A stretch of 16,073 bases of DNA from NCBI GenBank assembly GCA_013388525.1, contig JACAFA010000161.1, forward strand, positions 1-16,073. The letters are read 5' to 3'. Positions 6,544 through 14,700 of the stretch are shown piece after piece. Positions within the stretch are counted from its first letter, which is position 1, and every line of letters starts with the position of its first letter. Under the pieces are notes generated by a model, which saw only the letters and a program-made list of their open reading frames with translations, was not told where the DNA came from and did no database searches. Origin of the DNA: Ignavibacteriaceae bacterium. GTDB lineage: Bacteria; Bacteroidota; Ignavibacteria; Ignavibacteriales; Ignavibacteriaceae. A program made the translations under genes and the position numbers.

Positions 6544-8112
6544 TTATTTATGAGCTTCAATCGCAACAAGACTAATATCATCTTCAAAACGTCCGGAAGT
6601 AAAGCTTGTTACCTGATTTTTGATTTCGCTGATAGAAAGCCGGGTGTTATTAATTGTCTGAATCATTTTCATAAATCCGTTTGTTCCAAGCTGCATTCCA
6701 TTTGGATTTAGTGCTTCAATTATTCCATCAGTGATAATAAAGATTACATCTCCATTGTCCAGATTAAAACTTACATCTTCAAATGAGCTGTCTTTATTAA
6801 AACCGAGCAACAATCCTTTTGATTCAATTTTTGTAACAGAATTGTCTTTGAACTTTTTATGGAAAATTGGCAAATCCCCTGCACCGGAATAGTTAAGAAG
6901 CATTTCTTTATTGTCAAGCACTAAAACTGATAATGTGGAAAACACTTCTGAAATTTTTGAGTCCTGATAAACCTGATTATTAACCTTTGATATTATCTTG
7001 CCCGGAGAAAAAAACCCGCCATCCTGAACTACAGAACGAATAGCACTTCTGATATAACCGGCATAAGCAAAAGCAAAATACCACGCTCCCCATTTTTTAC
7101 CCATAACATCTCCAACAATTATAGCAAGATGATTTTCATCAAGATGAAAATAATCTATAAAATCCCCGCCGGGTATTCCGGAAAATGGTTCGTGCCAATA
7201 GGATATTTTAAAATTATTGAAGTCGGGAAAATCAACCGGAACAACGCTTGTTCGTAGTGTATCTGCTGCCTGATGTAATTCTTCAACTATCTTTCTTCGT
7301 TCTTTACTTAAACTTTTCAGAATTGCGGAGACTTTAGCAACAAAAACTTTTGGACCTTCGTTCTTTAAAATATAATCCGTTATATCTTTTTGATAACCAT
7401 CGAGTACATCTTTTTCGGTTGCTTTGTTACTCAGGAAAATGAATGGTATTGAAGACAAATCCGGATTTTCGAGCAACATTTCTCTGAAACCAAATCCATC
7501 AATTCCCGGCATTATTATATCAGCGATAATAAGATCGGGAAGGAATGATTCAACAAGTTTATAACCATCATTTGCATTATGAGCAATCCTGCAATCAAAT
7601 CCACTTTTATTCAGATTAAACTGAAGAAGCTTTGTTAATGCAACATCATCATCAATCAGTACTATTTTTTCCTGCTTTGATGAAAATGAGTCAGCAAGAT
7701 TTTTTCTTGTTCCATAAACGCGATAAATTTCAGAGCGTCTGATTAAAGCTTTAACTTTAAGAATCAACTCGTCTATGTTGAATGGTTTTGTTATGAAGTC
7801 ATCTCCACCGACTTCAAGTGCACGGGATTTATCTTCAAGTGTATTTTTAGCAGTAACGAAGACAAAGGGTATGGATCTAAAATTTTTATTTTCCCTTACA
7901 ATCTGACAGAATGTAAATCCATCCATTTTATCCATTGTTACATCACATAAAACGAGATCAATTTTATTATTGAAAAGCTGATCAAATCCCTCATCGGTAT
8001 TGGAGGCAAGTAAAACTTTGTAATTATTTAGATTCAGATGGTGAGAAATAAGCTTACGAATCGTGATATCATCATCAATAACAAGGATAGATTTTTTGTC
8101 TTCAGTGGGCAT
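6544..8112 (-). CDS. Double-receiver response regulator with SpoIIE/RsbU-type PP2C phosphatase output
   Basis: The protein (522 residues, no membrane segment) has three domains. Receiver 1 (about 8-125) has acidic Asp13-15, phospho-acceptor Asp57, Thr87 and Lys109. Receiver 2 (about 148-268) has Asp154-156, Asp198, Ser228 and Lys250. After a helical linker (268-290) comes a PPM/SpoIIE serine phosphatase (about 295-520) with metal-binding aspartates in PGGDFID (Asp317), GDVMGK (Asp335), TDGIIEA (Asp462) and DDISLV (Asp511/512). Both receivers look competent for phosphorylation. Proteins of this kind dephosphorylate a STAS anti-anti-sigma protein, and a STAS gene lies directly upstream at 8208-8546, its likely substrate. 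The 95-base gap to that gene contains a palindrome but no exact TAnnTTTG, so the gene may share the upstream transcript. The start has no evident ribosome site. Confidence 0.92.
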   Translation of the reverse strand: MPTEDKKSILVIDDDITIRKLISHHLNLNNYKVLLASNTDEGFDQLFNNKIDLVLCDVTMDKMDGFTFCQIVRENKNFRSIPFVFVTAKNTLEDKSRALEVGGDDFITKPFNIDELILKVKALIRRSEIYRVYGTRKNLADSFSSKQEKIVLIDDDVALTKLLQFNLNKSGFDCRIAHNANDGYKLVESFLPDLIIADIIMPGIDGFGFREMLLENPDLSSIPFIFLSNKATEKDVLDGYQKDITDYILKNEGPKVFVAKVSAILKSLSKERRKIVEELHQAADTLRTSVVPVDFPDFNNFKISYWHEPFSGIPGGDFIDYFHLDENHLAIIVGDVMGKKWGAWYFAFAYAGYIRSAIRSVVQDGGFFSPGKIISKVNNQVYQDSKISEVFSTLSVLVLDNKEMLLNYSGAGDLPIFHKKFKDNSVTKIESKGLLLGFNKDSSFEDVSFNLDNGDVIFIITDGIIEALNPNGMQLGTNGFMKMIQTINNTRLSISEIKNQVTSFTSGRFEDDISLVAIEAHK

Positions 8113-8144
8113 TTAATATAACTCATTAAAAATAAAAATTAACT

Positions 8145-8158
8145 TCTGACTAATCAGA
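8145..8158. repeat. 14-bp near-palindrome upstream of the receiver-phosphatase gene
   Basis: TCTGA-CTAA-TCAGA is palindromic except for one central C/A mismatch. It lies about 33-46 bases before the ATG at 8112, a position suited to an operator or a small RNA hairpin. No T-run follows. Its function is unknown. Confidence 0.35.
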
Positions 8159-8207
8159 TTTAAAAACGGCAAGTGAATAAAGATCTTTTCAGGAGATCAA
8201 TATTAAT

Positions 8208-8546
8208 TTAATTGAAACTCTTAATTGCGGCTTCTGACGAAGCAAAACTTTCAAAGACCTTGCTCATCCGGGTTAGTTCTAACATAGAACTTACTGCAGG
8301 CTGAAAACCTACAAGTTTTATATCTCCGCCAAATGCGGTTAACCTCTTTAAAGAAATAACAAGTGTTCCAAGAAAAGTAGAATCAACAAATTCACATTTT
8401 GATAAATCTACAACAAACTTTCTTTCACCTGACTGAATATCCTTCATCAGAATATCTCTGAACTGATCCACTTCTTTTAAGGAAGCTCTGACAAGGTTCA
8501 CTTGCACTAACACTACGTCATTATTTTTTATTCGAAGAAAATCCAT
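8208..8546 (-). CDS. STAS-domain anti-anti-sigma factor-like protein
   Basis: The 112-residue protein is a single STAS domain of the SpoIIAA/RsbV type. The diagnostic segment VVDLSKCEFVDSTFLGTLV (45-63) places Ser56, followed by Thr57, where such proteins are phosphorylated by an RsbW/SpoIIAB-type kinase. In the classical scheme the unphosphorylated form binds the anti-sigma kinase and frees a sigma factor or other partner, and an RsbU/SpoIIE phosphatase reactivates it. Such a phosphatase is encoded just downstream. No RsbW-like kinase or alternative sigma factor is in the window, so the partner is missing or not adjacent. The gene starts 21 bases after the NtrC-type regulator's stop and is probably in the same operon. 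There is no ribosome site before the ATG. Confidence 0.9.
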   Translation of the reverse strand: MDFLRIKNNDVVLVQVNLVRASLKEVDQFRDILMKDIQSGERKFVVDLSKCEFVDSTFLGTLVISLKRLTAFGGDIKLVGFQPAVSSMLELTRMSKVFESFASSEAAIKSFN

Positions 8547-8574
8547 AAATATTTAACAATTTATTTTTTATTCG
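8521..8574. repeat. 14-bp direct repeat spanning the regulator/STAS junction
   Basis: TTATTTTTTATTCG occurs at 8521-8534 (start of the STAS coding region) and again at 8561-8574 (over the stop codon of the NtrC-type gene), exactly 40 bases apart. The copies diverge just after (AAGAAA versus TAAGAA). It could be a remnant of a local duplication or a binding site; chance is possible in AT-rich sequence. Confidence 0.5.
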
Positions 8575-9950
8575 TAAGAACGATTTTCAATACTGTATTT
8601 TTCCATCAACCTGTAAATAGTAGCACGACCGAGCTGCAATTTTTTTGCTGCTTCAACGATGTTGCCTTTAGTTACTTTCAATGCATGTCTGATAGCTTCT
8701 TCTTTAATTTTCTCAAAAGGAACTATCAGATCATCTGTGAAAATAGAACCGGGCTGGTCAATATAGCTGGTTTTATCTGCCGCTTTGATATGCTGCGGAA
8801 GATCATCTACATCAAGCGAATCTTTATCGGAGATTATTATACATCGCTCAATTGTATTTTCCATTTCGCGAATATTTCCCGGCCAATCATATTCATAGAT
8901 GAGTTTTAAAGCTTTCTTACTAAATCCTTTTATATTTTTTCCGAGCTTCTTATTGAACTCATCAACAAAGTGTTCGGTAAGAACAAGAATATCTGCTCTT
9001 CTCTGACGAAGTGGTGGAATAAATATCGGGAAGGAGTTCAAACGGTAATAAAGATCTTCCCTGAATTGTTTTTCTTCAACTGCATGTTTCAAATCTCTGT
9101 TTGTAGCGGAGATAATCCGAACATTTGTTTTTATTAATTCTGTGCCTCCAACACGTTCAAATTCTTTCTGCTGAATTACACGAAGGAGTTTAGCCTGAAG
9201 CAGCATCTCTAGTTCACCAACTTCATCCAGGAAGATTGTTCCATCTTTTGCAAGCTCAAACTTTCCTAACTTTCTCTGATGAGCGCCGGTAAAGGAACCT
9301 TTTTCATGACCGAATAACTCGCTCTCGAGAAGTTCTCTTGGGATTGACGCACAATTAACAACAACAAATGGTTTATCTTTTCTTCTTCCGTTGTAATGAA
9401 TTGCACGAGCTATAAGTTCCTTACCAGTTCCGCTTTCTCCATAAATCAAAACTGTGATGTCATTATCAAGTACTTTAGACACAAGTTTAAAAACATCCTG
9501 CATCTTTCCGTCTGCGGTGATAATATTATCAAAGCTGTACTCTTTTTTAACATTCTCTTTAAGGTTTTGAATTTCTTTTACAAGATCGTAATTGCGGATG
9601 GCATTCTTAATTGAGAGTTCTAATTTTTGCTGATCAATTGGTTTTGAGAAATAGTCAAACGCACCAAATCTTAACGAGTCAACAGCAACATCAATTCTGC
9701 CCTGAGCGGAAAGCATGATTACGGGCAGGTTTTCATCAAATTGCTTAATACGTTTAAGAGTTTCAATTCCATCAAGCCCCGGAAGCATAATATCCAGTAA
9801 AACCAAATCCGGTTTTGAATTTAATTTTTTAAGCATTGATTCACTGTTTGAGAACAACTCAACGTTATAACCCCACTTATCTTTCACCCAGAAAGACAGC
9901 AGCTTTGATATCGATTGTTCATCGTCTACTATGTAAACAAGTTTGCTCAA
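8568..9950 (-). CDS. NtrC-family sigma-54-dependent response regulator
   Basis: The 460-residue protein has the full NtrC layout. The receiver (1-120) has Asp9/Asp10, phospho-acceptor Asp53, Ser81 and Lys103. The AAA+ domain (about 140-375) has Walker A GESGTGKE (171-178), the sigma-54 contact loop GSFTGA (218-223), Walker B TIFLDE (238-243) and DLYYRLNSFPI (299-309). A Fis-type helix-turn-helix lies at about 415-455 (GNIVEAAKKLQLGRATIYRL). When phosphorylated it should oligomerise and drive ATP-dependent opening of sigma-54 promoters. The contact loop is GSFTGA rather than the commoner GAFTGA. The start is a TTG: an in-frame TAA lies two codons upstream, no Met occurs before residue 39, and GAGG sits 6 bases before it. 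It follows the histidine kinase by 13 bases and is its likely partner. Confidence 0.95.
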   Translation of the reverse strand: MSKLVYIVDDEQSISKLLSFWVKDKWGYNVELFSNSESMLKKLNSKPDLVLLDIMLPGLDGIETLKRIKQFDENLPVIMLSAQGRIDVAVDSLRFGAFDYFSKPIDQQKLELSIKNAIRNYDLVKEIQNLKENVKKEYSFDNIITADGKMQDVFKLVSKVLDNDITVLIYGESGTGKELIARAIHYNGRRKDKPFVVVNCASIPRELLESELFGHEKGSFTGAHQRKLGKFELAKDGTIFLDEVGELEMLLQAKLLRVIQQKEFERVGGTELIKTNVRIISATNRDLKHAVEEKQFREDLYYRLNSFPIFIPPLRQRRADILVLTEHFVDEFNKKLGKNIKGFSKKALKLIYEYDWPGNIREMENTIERCIIISDKDSLDVDDLPQHIKAADKTSYIDQPGSIFTDDLIVPFEKIKEEAIRHALKVTKGNIVEAAKKLQLGRATIYRLMEKYSIENRSYE

Positions 9951-9956
9951 GAGTTA

Positions 9957-9960
9957 CCTC
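9957..9960 (-). promoter_or_regulatory. Ribosome binding site deciding the TTG start of the NtrC-type gene
   Basis: GAGG on the minus strand lies six bases before the TTG at 9950, just after the stop of the histidine kinase gene (9964). With the in-frame TAA at 9954-9956 this fixes the start and suggests translation coupled to the end of the kinase gene. Confidence 0.65.
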
Positions 9961-9963
9961 ATT

Positions 9964-11595
9964 CTATTCATTTTTACCTGTTTTGGGCAATTTTACCACA
10001 AAAGTAGTTCCACTACCAATTTCACTTTGCACAGCAATAAGCCCTTTGTGCAAATCGATTATTTGTTTTACAAAAACCAAGCCAACTCCGATACTTTCTA
10101 TATCGCTTCTTAATCTGCTAACCTTATAGAATTGTTGAAATATATAAGGCAAATCACCTGAGGGAATACCCACTCCGGTATCACTGATAATAATTTCAAC
10201 TTCTTTGAAAAGATTATTTACAATCACTTTCACTCTTCCGAATTCACCTGTAAACTTAACTGCATTGTTAACAAGTGCATTGATTGCCCGAAATATATTT
10301 TCTTTATCGGCTTCTATCAAAATTTTTTCTGAAGGTTGATCAAACGTTAGTATAATTTTTTTAGCTGATGCAGATTCAATATTTGTGTTTACAACTTCCT
10401 GAACCAAGTTAACAGCATCGAATACAGTTTTGTTGAGTGTAATTTTTCCATCTTCGATTTTCGGTGCTTCAAGAACGTCAGTAATTAATTTTGCAAGTCT
10501 TTTTCCTTCACTTGTAATTAAGTGATTGAATTGCATCCGCAGTTCTTCTGGCAGGTTTGAATCAGTTTCAATTATTTCTGAAAAACCTATGATAGATGCC
10601 AGCGTGGTTCTGAATTCGTGAGAAATATTTGAAATGAATTCAGTCTTTAAACGATTAAGTTCCTCCATTAAATCTTTCTGAGGTTTACTCCTGGCTCTCT
10701 CTATGTTAAGTAATCTGTTTAGCTCAACTAACTTTGGTTTCAACAGCTTTAGTTCTGATTCATATTTCCATTGCTCGGTTAAGTCTCTGGCTATTACTAA
10801 CATTTCAAATACTTCATTTCCGCTAATAATTTTTCTGAAAGTAATTTCAAATAAAAGAATGTTCTGATACTTTGAAGATAATCTTGCTTTTAGTTTAGCC
10901 GGTGTATTGTCTGTTAGAGCTTGATTAATAACAGAGCTTACGGTTGTTATATCTTCCGGTTCAACAAAATCAACAAAATGTTTTTCTTTTAGTTCTTCTG
11001 ATGAGTATTCAAGAATCTCCTGACATTTTTTATTAACAAAAATTATTTTTCCGGAGTTATCCAAAAGCAATATTAAATCATTAAACGACTCAATCAAAAC
11101 TTTAAAGGTCTTTAAATATTCCTCAAAAGATACTCTTTGTTCAGCAGAGATGAGTTCCGGCGGCTGCTGTATTTCCTGATTATAAAAGTTATCATTCAGC
11201 CATTCTCTTACCTGATGACTTAAAATTGAGAGAACAGATACAACCTTATCCTTACATTCGTTAGTGAAATGATTTAAGTTTTCAAAAAACAAAAGCAAAT
11301 AAATGATCTGATTTCTCTCAGAGTAATTTATTATCTCTTTTATATATATGTGAGGTGCAGGAAATTTCATTAGTAAATTATTAACTGCCGGTAAACCGGC
11401 AATGTTATCGGTATCAATTCCGACTGTATTCTGAAGATTAAATAATACGTCATTTAACAATTCAAAATCTTCTTTATTACAGCCCCAGTGTTTTAATACT
11501 TTGCAGGATTGATCGCTGATTTGAAGAAGATAACCTGTATTGCTCAGGCTGATTTTTGACAGAATATTAAGCGTATTTTCTATTAAAGCATTCAT
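9964..11595 (-). CDS. Soluble PAS-domain sensor histidine kinase
   Basis: The 543-residue protein has no membrane helix and should sense a cytoplasmic signal. Residues 1-140 look GAF-like but weakly so, and I see no ligand motif. A PAS domain spans about 165-275 (LLLDNSGKIIFVNKKCQEIL through VIARDLTEQ). A helical linker leads to the dimerisation domain, with phospho-acceptor His326 in SNISHEFRTTLASIIGFSEII, then a HATPase domain with N box ALVNNAVKFTG (440-450), G1 DTGVGIP (472-478), F box FQQFYKVS and G2 IGVGLVFVK (502-510). The H-box has Thr where most class I kinases have Pro (HEFRTP), and G2 departs from GTGLGL. The core catalytic residues are present, so it is probably active. It is the first gene of the signalling cluster, with a promoter candidate 20 bases upstream. 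Confidence 0.93.
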   Translation of the reverse strand: MNALIENTLNILSKISLSNTGYLLQISDQSCKVLKHWGCNKEDFELLNDVLFNLQNTVGIDTDNIAGLPAVNNLLMKFPAPHIYIKEIINYSERNQIIYLLLFFENLNHFTNECKDKVVSVLSILSHQVREWLNDNFYNQEIQQPPELISAEQRVSFEEYLKTFKVLIESFNDLILLLDNSGKIIFVNKKCQEILEYSSEELKEKHFVDFVEPEDITTVSSVINQALTDNTPAKLKARLSSKYQNILLFEITFRKIISGNEVFEMLVIARDLTEQWKYESELKLLKPKLVELNRLLNIERARSKPQKDLMEELNRLKTEFISNISHEFRTTLASIIGFSEIIETDSNLPEELRMQFNHLITSEGKRLAKLITDVLEAPKIEDGKITLNKTVFDAVNLVQEVVNTNIESASAKKIILTFDQPSEKILIEADKENIFRAINALVNNAVKFTGEFGRVKVIVNNLFKEVEIIISDTGVGIPSGDLPYIFQQFYKVSRLRSDIESIGVGLVFVKQIIDLHKGLIAVQSEIGSGTTFVVKLPKTGKNE

Positions 11596-11614
11596 TGATT
11601 GATTTTCGACTTCT

Positions 11615-11622
11615 CAAAAATA
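11615..11622 (-). promoter_or_regulatory. Candidate -7 promoter element for the signalling cluster
   Basis: TATTTTTG on the minus strand fits TAnnTTTG exactly, 20 bases before the kinase ATG, with a T-rich stretch but no clear TTG at the -33 distance. It implies a very short leader. It would let the cluster be transcribed independently of the DUF4175-like gene, which ends 122 bases upstream of the kinase start with no clear terminator. Confidence 0.4.
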
Positions 11623-11717
11623 TACACATTTAACCTAAAAAAAATTTAAAAAAATCAGCTTTGGGGAATTATAATTTGGAGCTACTACGAATGATGATTG
11701 CCGCAGAATTCAGTAAT

Positions 11718-14700
11718 CTATTTACTATCAACACCTTCAAGTTGAAGAATTTCATAATACTTTCTTATCAGCTCTTCATAATCTCTGGAATAACCTTCTT
11801 TTACAGCTTTATTTAACTCGTCACGGATTTTATTTATAGATTTCGGAGAATTAAGATCAAGCCCGGCAGGAAAATTTCCTGAAACATTTTCACCGGTCCG
11901 AGACTCTCTTTCTTTTTCATAATCTCTTTCGTTAATTGAGCGCTGGGCATCTAATAGTTTACTCAAAATATTTTCCTGCTTCTGAATCAGTTCATCGTCT
12001 AATTTCTCACCCTGCATATCTGTTATAACTTCCTGCATTTTTTGAATTATGTTATCCAGATCAGCTGGAAGCTTTTTTGATTGCCCAGACATCTTTGCTT
12101 CCTGATTAAGTTGTTCAAGTGATTTTTGAATCATTTGTTGTTGTTGTGCAAGTCGTTGCATCTCAAGCTGCTGCTGAGGACTTAACCCGCCTTGCTGCAT
12201 TTGTTGTAACATCTGCGTAAGATTGTTAAGATTCATTTGCTGACCTGACATTTGCTGTAATTGCTGCATAAGAGACATCATACCTCCTTGCCCGCTTCCT
12301 CCCTGCATCATTGATTCCATTGAATTTTTCATCATCATTGCTGCCTCGTTCAATGATTTCATTGCCTCTCCCTGCTGATTTTCTGCGAGAAGTCCATTTC
12401 TGTTTTTCATTGACTGAACCGCTCCATCCATCTGCTTTTTTGCATCGCCTAAAGATTTGCCCATCTCAGGACTTATAGCAAATGTTTTTTGTGACAGTTC
12501 AGCCATCTGCTGCATTACATTATTAAGATTGTTCGAAAGATTATTTTCTTTCTTTGCCAGTTCATCCAATATTGGTGAATTTGGATCCAGATTTTGTGAA
12601 TCACGTTTTAAATCTTCCTGCTGTTTTGACAGAGAAATTACATTGTCAAGAATCTTCATCATATCAGTGAAAGTCTGCATCTGATTTTGCTGCTGCATTG
12701 AATCTTTCATCTCCTGCATCATTTGCTTCATCTGTTTCATATTTTGTGAAAGCTGCTGCTGATTCTTGCAAGCTTTTTGCTTTTGATTCTGCTTAATATC
12801 CTGTGATGCTTCTTCAGATAACTGCTGATTCTGTTGTTGTTCAAACTCCTCCATTAATTTTTCCATTTCTTCCATCGGCATATCAGGAACTTCGCTCATT
12901 TTCTGCTCAAGATTTTCCATTTCCTTCTGAAGTTTTTCGAGATCTTTGGTTAACTCATTCTGTTTTTTGCTGAGATTATCCATTTCTTTCTGATCGGAAG
13001 GATTGCTCTTTTCAGTCTGTTCGGAAAGTTTATCCTGTTGCTCAAGTAAATCTTCAGTCCGTTTTATAATTTCATCCATCTTCTGTTCAATCTGGATGCG
13101 TTTTAAAAGATTAAGAGTTCTTTCAATACTTTTCTTGAATCGTTCCTCGTCGAATTTTAAGTTTTGTAATTCATCCTGAGTCATCTGCCTGTTCATATCT
13201 TTTAAAAGATTTTGCAATTTCTCCATTGCTTTCTTCATATCTTCACTCGTTAATTCATCCATCAGCTTTTGCAATTCCATATACTTTTCCATCGTTTCTT
13301 TTGACAGCAGATTATTCTCCTGAAGATTCTGCTTCATATCACCAAGCTGATCATTTATCTTATCAACTTTTTCCTGAAGTTCCTGAAACTTTTCAAGTGC
13401 ATTTTCAATTTTCTGTTTTTCTTCCCAGCTAAGTTTTTCTTCATCTTTTTTTAATTCCTTATCAATTTCCTCAAGTGTTTTTTTCAGCTCTTCTGTTTCT
13501 TTTAGTGTTTGTTCAAGCTCGGTTTCGCTTTGAGTCTGCAGCTGATCTGCATTATCAAGAATTTCATCCAGTGAAGGAACACGCACTGTTAATGTTTGGG
13601 TTCTTGCAGACTTTGGACCACTAACAAAATCATTATCAAAAATTTCAAGATAATAAGTAACAACATCATTCACTGCAAGATACATCTGCGTTAAGTTCCA
13701 GATGTAACTAATGCTTAATTCTAATTGAGTCTTGTCAATTGGAATATCAATCGAACTAAATTCAGTCTGAGGTGTTTCATATTTTGAAGCCGATAATCTG
13801 TAATTCAGAAGAAGTTTAGAAAATCCAAAATCATCCGAAGCTCTTGCAAGCAGTGAAACGCGATTATCGTTAGCGAGTGCAGTGTTCTGATTTGGAGATA
13901 TTAATTCAATTACAGGAAAAGCATCATACAGAGCTTTTACCTGGTAAGTTATCGGTGCAAGATTACTGTTCCCGTTTTCATCAATCAGTTTAATCTGATA
14001 ACTATTGTCTTTTTTTACTGAAAAATTTCCTGCTGCTTTTTCATCATTAACATTTAATTTAACCGTTGTTGTGTCATTAAATTCAATCAGTGCTTCTTTA
14101 AGTTTTTTTGTTGATGAAATATTAAGTGAAACCTTGCTTCCGATTAATGCCTGAACATTACCATTATCCTTCTGAACAACTTTTGGAATCTTTGAATATG
14201 AGGGTGCAGTAATTTCAAGATCAATAGTTTTAATTACCGGTCTGTCGATAACAAGTATCTCAAAGAAGTCACTTTTAAATCCATCAGCTTCTGCAAAATA
14301 TTTGAACGAACTCTTAACAGAATTCATTTCAAGGATATAAGTGCCCGAAGAGTCCGGAGTTAATTCCTGCTTATAGAAATCTGCTTCTTCTTCTTTCCTT
14401 GAGGCAAGCAAAACTTTTTTAGGTTTCGGACCAATTATTTTTATAGAAATATCAAGCCTGTCGCCTTTTGTGATTTCCTGATTTCCAGGATTTATTTCAA
14501 AAATAAATTTCGGCGGTGGCACAAAATCTCTGCTAAAATTAATCAAACGATAAGATGCAGAATTCATACCGGGAATAAAAATTATCAGTAAAAAACAAAA
14601 CAAAGTTGCAGCACCAAAGTATGGCAATATACTTTTTGCCCGTTCATATTTGACCAACGATTGGAAGTTTAAATCTTTTACTCGTTCATAAACTTTTTTG

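Noticed and set aside
8182..8198. Hairpin GATCT-TTTCAGG-AGATC after the STAS gene as a terminator
   Set aside because: The stem has only five base pairs with two G-C pairs, and only a broken T-run (TTTATT) follows on the minus strand.
11596..11717. Terminator between the DUF4175-like gene and the histidine kinase
   Set aside because: There are T-runs and a small AATTATAATT palindrome but no GC-rich stem directly before a T-run.
13226..13432. Plus-strand open frame inside the DUF4175-like gene
   Set aside because: It is antisense to the coiled-coil region, low in complexity and shows no domain.
12000..13500. Tandem DNA repeat array in the Gln/Met-rich region
   Set aside because: The repetition is at the amino-acid composition level with varied codons; there is no fixed-period DNA repeat.
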